Assembly (NCBI GenBank): GCA_947503935.1
Contig: CANNFR010000003.1
Span: forward strand, 1 to 64,000
Length of the DNA stretch: 64,000 nt
Direction of reading: 5' to 3'
DNA from: an uncultured Paracoccaceae bacterium
GTDB taxonomy: Bacteria; Pseudomonadota; Alphaproteobacteria; Rhodobacterales; Rhodobacteraceae
Shown here: one piece after another, positions 51,871 through 60,750 of the stretch
How positions within the stretch are numbered: the stretch's first letter is position 1
Layout: the number at the start of each line of letters is the position of its first letter
The notes under the pieces: model-generated
What the model was told of the DNA's origin: nothing
Database searches by the model: none
The model's input: the letters and a program-made list of their open reading frames with translations, nothing else
Program-made: the position numbers and the translations under genes

Positions 51871-53592
51871 TTACTGCCAGCTGGCGATCAGCTCGTCATA
51901 GCCGATGGTCACCGGATCGGGGTCTTCGTTGTCCAGCATGCCGACGGGCGAGCCGGGCTGGTCGATCCAGTATTGCGGGTCCTGCGGCTCGTTCATGACG
52001 GGGCCGAGATCGCCCTGAACACCGGCCCGCTCGAGCCGCTCAAGCACCTGTTCCTGCTGCGCGCAGAGGGAATCGAGTGCTTCCTGAGGGGTTTTGGCCC
52101 CCGATGACGCATCGCCGATATTCTGCCACCAGAGCTGCGCCAGACGCGGGTAGTCGGGCACGTTCGTGCCCGTGGGCGACCAGCGCACCCGCGCGGGCGA
52201 GCGGTAGAATTCGACCAGACCACCGAGGTTCTCGGCCCGCTCGCTAAAGCTGTCATGCTGGATCGTCGATTCGCGGATGAAGGTCAGACCCACATGGGAT
52301 TTCTGCACATCCACCGTCTTCGATGTCACGAACTGGGCGTAGAGCCAGGCCGCCTGGGCGCGGTCGACCGGGGTGGATTCCATCAAGGTCCACGAGCCCG
52401 CATCCTGGTACCCGACCTTCATCCCATCTTGCCAATAGGCACCATGAGGGCTGGGCGCCATCCGCCAGCGCGGCGTGCCGTCATCGTTCAGAACCGCCGT
52501 TGCGCCATCGCCGACCATGTCGGCGGTGAAGGCGGTGTACCAGAACATCTGCTGGGCGATATTGCCTTGCGACGGGACCGGACCTGCTTCCGAGAAGGTC
52601 ATGCCCTGTGCTGTCGGCGGCGCGAAGTTCTCCAACCACTCGACATATTTGGTGATCGCGTAGACCGCCGCCGCATCGTTCGTGGCGCCGCCCCGTGCAA
52701 CGCACGAGCCCACGGGCTGCGAGTTCTCGTTCACCCGAATACCCCATTCGTCGACAGGCAGGCCGTTCGGCTCACCCACGTCACCCATGCCGGCCATCGA
52801 CATCCAGGCATCGGTAAAGCGCCAGCCGAGCGAGGGGTCTTTCTTGCCGTAATCCATGTGGCCGTAGACATCGCCCTCAACCCCCAGATACGACAGATCG
52901 CGGCCGGTGAAAAATTCGGCGATATCCTCATAGGCCGACCAGTTGTCGGGCACACCGAGGTCATAGCCGTATTCGGCCCGGAAATCTTCCATGTTCTTGG
53001 GATCGGTGAACCAGTCGTAGCGGAACCAGTAGAGATTGGCGAATTGCTGGTCGGGAAGCTGGTAGAGCTTGCCGTCCGGTCCGGTGGTGAACTCTAGCCC
53101 GATGAAGTCATCCAGATCGAGGTTCGGGTTGGTCACGCTGGCGCCTTCGCCGGCCATCCAGTCGGTCAGGTTGCGGGCTTGCTGATAGCGCCAATGGGTG
53201 CCGATCAGGTCACTGTCATTGATGTAGCCGTCATAGATATTCTCGCCGGTCTGCATCTGGGTCTGCAGCTTTTCCACCACATCGCCTTCGCCGATCAGGT
53301 CATGGGTGACCTGGATGCCGGTGATCGCGGTGAAGGCCGGGGCCAGCACGTTGGCCTCGTATTCGTGGGTCGTGATCGTCTCGGACACCACGTTGATCTC
53401 CATCCCCTGGAAGGGCTGGGCGGCGTCGATGAACCATTGCATCTCGGCCTCCTGCTCCTCGCGGGTCAGGGTCGAGTGTTCGATCTCGGCATCCAGGAAC
53501 GCGCGCGCGGCGTCCATATCCGCCCAGACCGGGGCCGCCGTCATGGCAAGCACCAGGCCAAGGGCGCTGGTTGTCATCATTCCGTTTTTCAT
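51871..53592 (-). CDS. glpV: glycerol ABC transporter substrate-binding protein
   Basis: A 573-aa periplasmic receptor, the large size typical of GlpV. The signal peptide covers residues 1-24 (ending APVWA). It continues DMDAARAFLDAEIEHSTLTREEQ, then NVVSETITTHEYEANVLAPAF, and a cysteine-containing stretch VGSCVARGGATNDA. The start at 53592 follows AGGGAGG. It lies after the permease and DUF2160 genes rather than in front of them. Confidence 0.93.
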   Translation of the reverse strand: MKNGMMTTSALGLVLAMTAAPVWADMDAARAFLDAEIEHSTLTREEQEAEMQWFIDAAQPFQGMEINVVSETITTHEYEANVLAPAFTAITGIQVTHDLIGEGDVVEKLQTQMQTGENIYDGYINDSDLIGTHWRYQQARNLTDWMAGEGASVTNPNLDLDDFIGLEFTTGPDGKLYQLPDQQFANLYWFRYDWFTDPKNMEDFRAEYGYDLGVPDNWSAYEDIAEFFTGRDLSYLGVEGDVYGHMDYGKKDPSLGWRFTDAWMSMAGMGDVGEPNGLPVDEWGIRVNENSQPVGSCVARGGATNDAAAVYAITKYVEWLENFAPPTAQGMTFSEAGPVPSQGNIAQQMFWYTAFTADMVGDGATAVLNDDGTPRWRMAPSPHGAYWQDGMKVGYQDAGSWTLMESTPVDRAQAAWLYAQFVTSKTVDVQKSHVGLTFIRESTIQHDSFSERAENLGGLVEFYRSPARVRWSPTGTNVPDYPRLAQLWWQNIGDASSGAKTPQEALDSLCAQQEQVLERLERAGVQGDLGPVMNEPQDPQYWIDQPGSPVGMLDNEDPDPVTIGYDELIASWQ

Positions 53593-53642
53593 TTGGTTCC
53601 TCCCTTTAGAAAACGGTTGTGTCAGTGCCTTGATGGCACCGT

Positions 53643-53915
53643 TCAAACCCAGCGGAACACCGCTGCGGCGTAGAGCAGGCAGACCCCCATCGCCCAGGGC
53701 TGCGGCGCGTCGATGAGGCCCAGCCAGGCGAGGTTGATGAAGGCGCTGCCCAGAAGTGTAATGAACAGACGGTCGCCACGCGTCGTCTCGATCCGTAGGA
53801 TGCCGGTGCGCGGCGTCTCCGGGTAGCGGATCGCCAGCACGGTGAAAGTGACCAGCAGCACCGCGATGGTCGCGAAGAAGGCCGCCGTGGGCCAGGTCCA
53901 GGCCATCCAGTCCAT
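53643..53915 (-). CDS. DUF2160 family membrane protein
   Basis: A 90-aa protein with three hydrophobic segments, at about residues 7-27, 50-66 and 72-88. The MDWMAWTWPTAAFF start and RYPETPRTGILRIETTRGDRLFI loop are typical of DUF2160, a family found in glycerol-type ABC operons. Its ATG overlaps the stop of the 110-aa gene (TAATG). It is probably an accessory part of the importer. Confidence 0.88.
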   Translation of the reverse strand: MDWMAWTWPTAAFFATIAVLLVTFTVLAIRYPETPRTGILRIETTRGDRLFITLLGSAFINLAWLGLIDAPQPWAMGVCLLYAAAVFRWV

Positions 53916-54247
53916 TATTCTGCCCCTTCAAATGGTAACCCGGTCGATATGTAGGTCAAAAGCGCCGCAAAATCCTCAAGGATAGGAAGGCATCGCGTGT
54001 CTGGGTTCTGTTCAAAGTCCATGACGTCGCGAAGGTTGTCAAAGAGGTCATCTAGCCCAGGCGCATCGGGCGTCTCGTAGGGATTGTATAGCTGTTCGGA
54101 AGGGGTGTGCGACCAGTAGAAGCTGTGATTGAGCTTTATTGTCGAACAGCCGGTTTCCTCAAGGTGGCTGAAGAACAAATCGGCCCATCGGCGTAGATCC
54201 CCGACGGTGAATTCGTGCGGAATTTGGTCGAAGGGAATTAGTGCCAT
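53915..54247 (-). CDS. unknown 110-aa protein inserted in the glycerol ABC operon
   Basis: A soluble acidic protein starting MALIPFDQIPHEFTVGDLRRWADLFF. It has aromatic segments (SFYWSHTPSEQLYNPYETPDAPG) and a helical C-terminus (LDDLFDNLRDVMDFEQN, LEDFAALLTYISTGL). I do not recognise it. It shares a base with the stop of the permease gene (TGATG) and with the start of DUF2160 (TAATG), so it is translated as part of the chain. Its base composition is less GC-rich than that of the neighbours, hinting at a recent insertion. Confidence 0.75.
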   Translation of the reverse strand: MALIPFDQIPHEFTVGDLRRWADLFFSHLEETGCSTIKLNHSFYWSHTPSEQLYNPYETPDAPGLDDLFDNLRDVMDFEQNPDTRCLPILEDFAALLTYISTGLPFEGAE

Positions 54248-55131
54248 CACACCCTCCCCAGGGCGAAGCCCTTGGCGATGTAGTTGCGCACGAAGTAGAT
54301 CACGAGCGCGCCGGGCACGATGGTCAGCACGCCGGCGGCGGCCAGCACGCCCCAATCCAGGCCGCTCGCGCTGACCGTGCGGGTCATCGTGGCGGCGATG
54401 GGTTTGGCGTCAACCGAGGTGAGCGTGCGGCTGAGCAGCAGCTCGACCCAGGAGAACATGAAGCAGAAGAACGCGGCGACGCCGATGCCGCTTGCGATCA
54501 GCGGCATGAAGATCTTCACGAAGAAGCCGCCGAAGGAATAGCCGTCGATATAAGCCGTCTCGTCGATCTCCTTCGGGACGCCGCGCATGAAGCCTTCCAG
54601 GATCCAGACCGCTAGCGGCACGTTGAAGAGACAATGCGCCAGGGCCACCGCGATATGCGTGTCGAAAAGCCCGACCGAGGAGTAAAGCTGAAAGAACGGC
54701 AGCGCGAAGACGGCCGGCGGCGCCATGCGGTTGGTGAGAAGCCAGAAGAACAGGTGCTTGTCGCCCATGAAGTTGTAGCGCGAGAAGGCATAGGCTGCAG
54801 GCAGCGCCACGGTGATCGAGATCACCGTGTTCATCACCACGTAGATCATCGAATTGACGTAGCCCATATACCAGGCCGGATCGGTCAGGATCTTGGTGTA
54901 ATTGGCGAAAGTCAGGCTCTGCGGCCAGAGCGAGAAGGTGCCTAGGATCTCGGCATTGGTCTTGAGGCTCATGTTGATCAGCCAGTAGATCGGCAGCATC
55001 AGGAAGATGAGGTAAAGCGCCATGACCACGGCCGATCCGCCGGGGCCGCGGCGGCCGGTCCGGGTGCGGGGCTTCGTGACCGTGACCTTACCGGGGATCG
55101 TGGCGGCACCTGGGGCTGCGACATCCGACAT
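54247..55131 (-). CDS. glpQ: glycerol ABC transporter permease GlpQ
   Basis: A 294-aa MalG-like permease. After a disordered basic N-terminus (1-30) come six hydrophobic segments. The EAA loop reads VPKEIDETAYIDGYSFGGFFVKIFMPL. The start at 55131 shares a base with the GlpP stop; the frame is open far upstream through glpP, but that is a shadow. Confidence 0.92.
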   Translation of the reverse strand: MSDVAAPGAATIPGKVTVTKPRTRTGRRGPGGSAVVMALYLIFLMLPIYWLINMSLKTNAEILGTFSLWPQSLTFANYTKILTDPAWYMGYVNSMIYVVMNTVISITVALPAAYAFSRYNFMGDKHLFFWLLTNRMAPPAVFALPFFQLYSSVGLFDTHIAVALAHCLFNVPLAVWILEGFMRGVPKEIDETAYIDGYSFGGFFVKIFMPLIASGIGVAAFFCFMFSWVELLLSRTLTSVDAKPIAATMTRTVSASGLDWGVLAAAGVLTIVPGALVIYFVRNYIAKGFALGRV

Positions 55132-56003
55132 CAGAACCCCTCCCTTTTGTCGAGGTTGGTCATGACGGTGTAGAACACCCAAGAGACCAGCAGGATCACC
55201 AGGAAGTACATGATCGAGAACGCCGCCGCCGGGCCGAGGTCGAACTGGCCGATGGCCATCTTGACGAGGTCGATCGACAGGAATGTGGTGGCGTTGCCGG
55301 GGCCGCCGCCGGTGACGACGAAGGGCTCGGTATAGATCATGAACGAGTCCATGAAGCGCAGCAGGATCGCGATCAGCAGCACGCCCTGCATCTTCGGCAG
55401 CTCGATGTAGCGGAACACTTTCCAGCGGCTGGCCTGGTCGATCTTGGCGGCCTGGTAATAGGCCTCGGGGATGGATTGCAGGCCCGCATAGGCCAGAAGG
55501 GCGACCAGCGAGGTCCAGTGCCAGACATCCATCACGATGACGGTGATCCAGGCATCGAGCACGTCGTTGGTGTAGTTGTAATCGATCCCCATCGCGTCCA
55601 GCGTATGGCCGAGGAGCCCGATGTCGACGCGCCCGAAGATCTGCCAGATGGTGCCTACCACGTTGAACGGGATCAGAAGCGGTAGCGCCATCACCACAAG
55701 GCAGAACGAGGCCCAGAACCCCTTCTTCGGCATGTTCAGTGCCACGAAGATGCCCAAGGGTATCTGAATGGTCAGGATGATGGCCGAGAACATGATCTGG
55801 CGCCCGAACGCGGCCCATAGACGGTCTGAGGACAGCGCCTGTTCGAACCATTCAAGCCCCGCCCAGAAGAAGACGTTGTTGCCGAACGTGTCCTGGACCG
55901 AATAATTCACCACCGTCATCAACGGGATGACGGCCGAGAACGCCACCAGCACCAGCACCGGCAAAACGAGGAACCAGGCCTTTTGGTTGGTTGTCTTGTC
56001 CAT
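55131..56003 (-). CDS. glpP: glycerol ABC transporter permease GlpP
   Basis: A 290-aa MalF-like permease with six hydrophobic segments, the first at about 10-31 (FLVLPVLVLVAFSAVIPLMTV). The EAA loop is IPEAYYQAAKIDQASRWKVFRYIELP. It begins at 56003, overlapping the GlpT stop (TGATG), and pairs with GlpQ. Confidence 0.92.
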   Translation of the reverse strand: MDKTTNQKAWFLVLPVLVLVAFSAVIPLMTVVNYSVQDTFGNNVFFWAGLEWFEQALSSDRLWAAFGRQIMFSAIILTIQIPLGIFVALNMPKKGFWASFCLVVMALPLLIPFNVVGTIWQIFGRVDIGLLGHTLDAMGIDYNYTNDVLDAWITVIVMDVWHWTSLVALLAYAGLQSIPEAYYQAAKIDQASRWKVFRYIELPKMQGVLLIAILLRFMDSFMIYTEPFVVTGGGPGNATTFLSIDLVKMAIGQFDLGPAAAFSIMYFLVILLVSWVFYTVMTNLDKREGF

Positions 56004-57097
56004 CAGGCGGCCTTTCCTTGGGCGGTCTCCGGGCTGAGGCGCCAATCGTCGACATAGACGTTCACGCGGGCCGGATCGAAGATCACGCGTGTGGCGTCGG
56101 CGGCGATCTCGGCCCCTTCAGAAGCGATGATGTTGATCTCCTGGCCCAGAAAATCGGCCCGCACGATGCGATGACGGCCTACATCCTCAACCCGCGTCAC
56201 GGTGACGGGCAGGCCCTGATGGCCGGTGCTGAGGCTTGCAAATTCCGGCCGGACGCCGATCTGCGTGCGGCCCTGCGGCGCGGTGTAGGTGGCCTCCAGC
56301 GGAATTTCGACGCCCTCGATATGGGCCGTCTTACCGCGCACCTCGGCGTCGAGCAGGTTCATCCCCGGCGAGCCGATGAAATAGCCCACGAAGGTGTGGG
56401 CGGGTGTCTCGAACAGCTCTTCCGGCGTGCCCATCTGCACCACGCGCCCGTCATGCATGACCACGACCTTGTCGGCGAAGGTCAGCGCCTCGGTCTGGTC
56501 GTGGGTGACGTAGATCATCGTATGGCCGAACTCGCGATGCAGCGATTTCAGCTGTGTGCGCAGCTCCCACTTCATGTGCGGGTCGATCACCGTCAGCGGT
56601 TCGTCAAAGAGGATGGCGTTCACATCCTCGCGCACCATGCCGCGGCCGAGGCTGATCTTCTGCTTGGCGTCGGCGGTCAGCCCGCGCGCCTTGCGGTCCA
56701 GCACATCCTCCATCCCGATCATCCGGGCGATGGTCTGCACGCGCTCGGCCACATAAGCCGGCTTGGCGCCGCGGTTTTTCAGCGGGAAGGCCAGGTTTTC
56801 ACGCACGCTCATCGTGTCGTAGACCACCGGAAACTGAAACACCTGCGCGATGTTGCGCTGGGCGGTGGGGGCGTCGGTGACGTCTTCGTCGCCAAAGAGC
56901 ACGCGGCCCTCGGACGGGTGCAAAAGCCCTGAAATGATGTTGAGAAGGGTCGACTTGCCGCAGCCCGACGCGCCCAGAAGGGCGTAGGCTCCGCCATCAT
57001 CCCAGACATGGTCCATTTCCTTCAGCGCGTAATCGGCCTCGGATTTCGGGTTGGGCAGATAGGAATGCGCCAGGTTTGAGAGTGTGATCTTGGCCAT
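56003..57097 (-). CDS. glpT: glycerol ABC transporter ATP-binding protein GlpT
   Basis: A 364-aa ATPase. Walker A is LLGASGCGKSTLLNIISG and the Q-loop FQFPVVYDTMSV. Walker B is AILFDEPLTVID and the H-loop YVTHDQTEAL. The signature that should read LSGGQ is instead LTADAKQKISLGRG. A regulatory C-terminal domain follows. Together with GlpS it probably forms a heterodimer with one working and one weak ATP site. Confidence 0.93.
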   Translation of the reverse strand: MAKITLSNLAHSYLPNPKSEADYALKEMDHVWDDGGAYALLGASGCGKSTLLNIISGLLHPSEGRVLFGDEDVTDAPTAQRNIAQVFQFPVVYDTMSVRENLAFPLKNRGAKPAYVAERVQTIARMIGMEDVLDRKARGLTADAKQKISLGRGMVREDVNAILFDEPLTVIDPHMKWELRTQLKSLHREFGHTMIYVTHDQTEALTFADKVVVMHDGRVVQMGTPEELFETPAHTFVGYFIGSPGMNLLDAEVRGKTAHIEGVEIPLEATYTAPQGRTQIGVRPEFASLSTGHQGLPVTVTRVEDVGRHRIVRADFLGQEINIIASEGAEIAADATRVIFDPARVNVYVDDWRLSPETAQGKAA

Positions 57098-57106
57098 CTT
57101 TCCCCC

Positions 57107-58195
57107 TCAGGCCGCCAGCGCGTAGGGCGCAGGCGCCACCAGCGCGTCGTTTTCGCCGAAGATGTAGATGTGGGCCGGGTCCAGATAGACCGGCATCTCG
57201 GCGCCCAGTGGCAGATCATGCACGCCATGGACCAGCCCAACCCAGCGATCGGGCCCGTGATGCAGGTGCACGAAGGTCTCCGACCCGGTGATTTCCGTCA
57301 CCGCAAGAGTGCAGCGAAACTCCAGCGCGGCTTCGCCATGGCGGGTCAATTCAAGATGGTTGGGGCGGAAACCGGCGCGGTAGCGGCCGTCTGGCAAGGC
57401 GGCAAAGCCGCCCTCGGCCGCAGCCGTTTGGCCATCGCCGAATTCCAGGCCCTGGCCCGATTTGGTGATATGGACGAAGTTCATCGGCGGGTCGCTGAAA
57501 ACGCGGGCCGTGGTGGCATCGACCGGCTGTCGGTAGACCTGCGGCGTCGGCCCGAACTGCGTGATGCGTCCTTCCCAAAGGGTCGCGGTATTGCCGCCCA
57601 GAAGCAGTGCTTCCTCGGGTTCGGTCGTGGCATAGACGAAGATCGCGCCCGAGGCCTCGAAGATCTTGGGGATCTCTACCCGCAATTCCTCGCGCAGTTT
57701 GTAATCGAGGTTGGCCAGCGGCTCGTCCAGCAAGACCAGCCCCGCGCCTTTGACCAGAGCGCGCGCCAAGGCGCAGCGCTGCTGCTGGCCGCCGGATAAT
57801 TCCAAGGGCTTGCGCGACAGCATCGGGGTGAGTTTCAAAAGGTCTGCTGTGGCGGTGACGGCGGTGTCGATCTCGGCCTTGGATTTGCCCATTTGGCGCA
57901 GAGGCGAGGCAATGTTGTCATAGACGCTCATCGACGGGTAATTGATGAATTGCTGATAGACCATGGCGATGTCGCGGTCCTGCACGCGGCGGCCGGTCAC
58001 ATCCTGACCGTCCCAGAACACGCGGCCGGTATTAGGCACATCCAGCCCCGCCATTAGGCGCATCAGCGTGGTCTTGCCGGCGAGCGTCGGGCCCAGCAGG
58101 ACGTTCATCGTGCCCCGCTCCAGCGTCAATTGGGTTGGGTGAATATGCGGCTTGCCGCCGACCGATTTGCCGACATCGCGCAATTCCAGCGTCAT
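57107..58195 (-). CDS. glpS: glycerol ABC transporter ATP-binding protein GlpS
   Basis: A 362-aa ATPase. Walker A is LLGPTLAGKTTLMRLMAG and the Q-loop YQQFINYPSMSV. The signature is a normal LSGGQQQRCALARAL, and Walker B is LVLLDEPLANLD. The H-loop position reads FVYATTEPEEAL, with Thr where His is expected. The C-terminal domain resembles MalK. It is nine bases upstream of glpT on the minus strand. Confidence 0.93.
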   Translation of the reverse strand: MTLELRDVGKSVGGKPHIHPTQLTLERGTMNVLLGPTLAGKTTLMRLMAGLDVPNTGRVFWDGQDVTGRRVQDRDIAMVYQQFINYPSMSVYDNIASPLRQMGKSKAEIDTAVTATADLLKLTPMLSRKPLELSGGQQQRCALARALVKGAGLVLLDEPLANLDYKLREELRVEIPKIFEASGAIFVYATTEPEEALLLGGNTATLWEGRITQFGPTPQVYRQPVDATTARVFSDPPMNFVHITKSGQGLEFGDGQTAAAEGGFAALPDGRYRAGFRPNHLELTRHGEAALEFRCTLAVTEITGSETFVHLHHGPDRWVGLVHGVHDLPLGAEMPVYLDPAHIYIFGENDALVAPAPYALAA

Positions 58196-58208
58196 GGCCT
58201 TTCCCCCC

Positions 58209-59786
58209 TCATTCCGCGGCCTCCCGGCGGGCCGCCATGAACCGATCCAGCGCCGCGATTTCGTCGGCTGACATCCTCAGGCCCAGCTTCGACCGTCGCC
58301 ACACGATATCGGCGGCCTCGCGGGCATATTCGCGCGTCATCAGCCAGCTTATCTCGGCCTCGGTCAGCGTGCCACCAAAGCTTTGCCCCAGATCGGCCTC
58401 GGATGTCGCATGGCCCAGGATTTCGCGTGCCTCGGTCCCATAGGCGCGGATCAGGCGGGCCGCCCAATAGGGCGTGAGGAACGGGTAGGCGGCTTGCAGA
58501 TCGGCGGTCAGCCTTGCCACGTCCTCCACCGGGAAATCACCGCCGGGTAGGGGCGCGCCGGCCGTCCATTTGTCGCCCGCATCGGGGAAGAACGGCGCCA
58601 GTTTCGCCAGGGCGGATTCGGCCAGACGGCGATAGGTGGTGATCTTGCCGCCGAAGACGTTCAAGAGCGGCGCGCCGTTCTGATCCAGCGACAGCACGTA
58701 GTCACGCGTGGCCGCCGTGGCCGATTTCGCCCCGTCATTGTAAAGCGGGCGGACGCCGGAATAGGTCCAGACGATATCGTCGCGCGTCACGGGCGTCTCG
58801 AAATAGTTCGAGGCGAAGGCGCAGAGGTACTCCTGTTCGTCAGGTGTGCAGGTGGCGTCTTTCGGATTGCCCTCATGGTCCTGGTCGGTGGTGCCGATCA
58901 GGGTGAAATCGGTCTCATAGGGGATTGCAAAGATGATCCGGCCATCCTCGCCCTGAAAGAAATAGCATTTGCCGTGGTCAAAAAGCCTCTTCGTCACGAT
59001 ATGGCTGCCGCGGACAAGGCGCACGCCTTCGGACGTGTTGATCCGCACGGTGTTGCGGATGACGTCTTCAACCCATGGCCCCCCGGCATTGACCAGCGCC
59101 TTGGCGTGAAAGGTCTGCGGCTGGCCACCCTGATCGGTCGTAATGACCCAGCCGTCGCCCTCGCGCGCGGCCGAGGTGACCTTGGTGCGGGTCATAATCC
59201 GTGCGCCGCGCGCCTCGGCATCGCGGGCATTCAGGACGACCAGGCGGGAATCCTCGACCCAGCAATCGGAATATTCAAAGGCCTTGCGGAATTTCTGCTT
59301 CAGCGGTTTTCCTGCCGGGTCCGTCGTTAGGTCGATCGTGCGGGTGCCGGGCAGGATCTTTCGGCCGCCCAGATTATCATAAAGAAACAGCCCCAACCGG
59401 ATCAGCCAGGCCGGGCGGCGCCCGCGCATCCAGGGCATGACGACCGACAGGATGCGCGAGGTGGGCGTCTGCCCCTCGAACCGCATGTCCTTGTGGTAGG
59501 GCAAAACGAACCGCATGGGCCAGCTGATATGCGGCATGGCGCGCAACAGAGTCTCACGCTCAATCAGGGCTTCACGGACCAGGCGCACCTCGAAATATTC
59601 CAGATAGCGCAAGCCGCCATGGAAGAGTTTGGTTGAGGCCGAGGAGGTGGCCGAGGCCAGATCATTCATCTCGGCCAAAGCCACGCTGAGGCCCCGGCCC
59701 GCCGCGTCGCGTGCGATGCCGCAGCCGTTGATACCGCCGCCGATGACGAACAGATCGACCTGTGTAATGTCGGATGCAGACCCCAA
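58209..59786 (-). CDS. glpD: glycerol-3-phosphate dehydrogenase, aerobic
   Basis: A 525-aa FAD enzyme that oxidises glycerol 3-phosphate to dihydroxyacetone phosphate at the inner membrane. FAD loop is DLFVIGGGINGCGIARDAAGRG. SSASTKLFHGGLRYLEYFE-like sequence (here TSSASTKLFHGGLRYL), ALVNAGGPWVED and TYSGVRPLYNDGA follow. No ATG fits; I use the TTG at 59786, near a GGGGGAG, though that site is close; a TTG at 59840 is the alternative. It is first in the glp operon, facing glpR. Confidence 0.93.
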   Translation of the reverse strand: MGSASDITQVDLFVIGGGINGCGIARDAAGRGLSVALAEMNDLASATSSASTKLFHGGLRYLEYFEVRLVREALIERETLLRAMPHISWPMRFVLPYHKDMRFEGQTPTSRILSVVMPWMRGRRPAWLIRLGLFLYDNLGGRKILPGTRTIDLTTDPAGKPLKQKFRKAFEYSDCWVEDSRLVVLNARDAEARGARIMTRTKVTSAAREGDGWVITTDQGGQPQTFHAKALVNAGGPWVEDVIRNTVRINTSEGVRLVRGSHIVTKRLFDHGKCYFFQGEDGRIIFAIPYETDFTLIGTTDQDHEGNPKDATCTPDEQEYLCAFASNYFETPVTRDDIVWTYSGVRPLYNDGAKSATAATRDYVLSLDQNGAPLLNVFGGKITTYRRLAESALAKLAPFFPDAGDKWTAGAPLPGGDFPVEDVARLTADLQAAYPFLTPYWAARLIRAYGTEAREILGHATSEADLGQSFGGTLTEAEISWLMTREYAREAADIVWRRSKLGLRMSADEIAALDRFMAARREAAE

Positions 59787-59846
59787 AACTCCCCCCGGTT
59801 TCTGGCCCCTGACTGTTGCGCTGCGATGGCGCGGAGTCAAAGACTA

Positions 59847-59878
59847 TTTTCGCTTATTTTCGTTTTTGTTCGTTTTCG
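59847..59878. promoter_or_regulatory. GlpR operator: phased TTTTCG-type direct repeats
   Basis: TTTTCG begins at 59847 and 59857 and TGTTCG at 59867, ten bases apart, then TTTTCG at 59873. The first three sit on one face of the helix. Similar short TTCG repeats are the known type for alphaproteobacterial GlpR. The site lies between glpD and glpR and probably controls both. Confidence 0.7.
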
Positions 59879-59930
59879 CTTGGCTGGTAGGGGGCGCTTT
59901 GGGTAGGGTTGTCGCACCGGAGGGACCTTA

Positions 59931-60713
59931 ATGCCGCTCAGTCTTCGTCAGAATGAAATCCTGGGGATCGCGCGGGCCGAGGGGAAAGTGGCGGTCGAAC
60001 ACCTGGCGGATCGCTTTGGCGTGACGGTGCAGACCATTCGCCGCGATCTGAGCGAGTTGGCCGATGCGGGCAAGCTTGACCGGGTGCATGGTGGCGCGAT
60101 CATGCCGTCGGGCGTGGCCAATATCGGCTATGAGGAGCGGCGCAGCCTGAACGCCGAGGCGAAGGCCGCCATTGCCCGGGCTTGTGCGGCGATGATCCCC
60201 GATAACTCCTCTCTATTTCTGAATATCGGCACGACGACCGAGGCTGTGGCCCGCGCCCTGTTGCAGCATCAAAACATCACCGTGGTGACCAACAACATGA
60301 ATGTCGCGAACATTCTGGTGGCCAATGAAAGCTGCGCCGTGATCTTGGCGGGCGGGGTGCTGCGCCGGTCGGATGGCGGGTTGGTGGGCGATCTGACCAC
60401 GCAGGCCATCGAAGGGTTCAAGGTGGATTTCGCGATCATCGGGGCGTCGGCCCTGGATGCCGATGGCGACCTTCTGGATTTCGACCCGCAGGAGGTGCGT
60501 GTGAGCCGTGGGATCATCCGCCAGTCGCGGCAGACCTTTCTGGTGACCGATACCTCAAAGCTCAGCCGCAGCGCGCCGGTGCGTATCGCCTCTCTGGCGC
60601 AGGTGGATGCGGTTTTCGTCGAGGCGCCTTTGCCCGAGGCGCTTGCGGCGCAATGCACCGAGTGGAAGACGGCCGTTCATGTGGCGGGCGTCAATTCTTC
60701 TGCGAAGAATTGA
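59931..60713 (+). CDS. glpR: glycerol-3-phosphate regulon repressor (DeoR family)
   Basis: A 260-aa repressor. The DeoR-type HTH covers residues 1-57 (RQNEILGIARAEGKVAVEHLADRFGV, TVQTIRRDLSELADAGKLDRVHGGA). The effector domain shows LFLNIGTTTEAVARAL and AVILAGGVLRRSDGGLVG, a sugar-phosphate isomerase-like fold that probably binds glycerol 3-phosphate. GGAGGG precedes the ATG at 59931. The last codons encode part of a hairpin (60692-60712). Confidence 0.94.
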   Translation: MPLSLRQNEILGIARAEGKVAVEHLADRFGVTVQTIRRDLSELADAGKLDRVHGGAIMPSGVANIGYEERRSLNAEAKAAIARACAAMIPDNSSLFLNIGTTTEAVARALLQHQNITVVTNNMNVANILVANESCAVILAGGVLRRSDGGLVGDLTTQAIEGFKVDFAIIGASALDADGDLLDFDPQEVRVSRGIIRQSRQTFLVTDTSKLSRSAPVRIASLAQVDAVFVEAPLPEALAAQCTEWKTAVHVAGVNSSAKN

Positions 60714-60739
60714 GGAAAGCGATCCTTCTGCGAAGGATC
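60692..60739. terminator. tandem hairpins with TTC-TGC-GAA core at the glpR end
   Basis: CAATTCTTC and GAAGAATTG pair around TGC (60692-60712, overlapping the glpR stop). GATCCTTC and GAAGGATC pair around TGC nine bases later (60721-60739). Both share the core TTCTGCGAA. No U-run follows, so they may stop transcription only partly or protect the mRNA end. They separate convergent glpR and lrp transcripts. Confidence 0.6.
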
Positions 60740-60750
60740 AGGCGGGCCGG

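Noticed and set aside
54247-55851. A 534-codon minus-strand frame
   Set aside because: Only the last 294 codons are a real gene (glpQ); the rest is the alternate frame of glpP.
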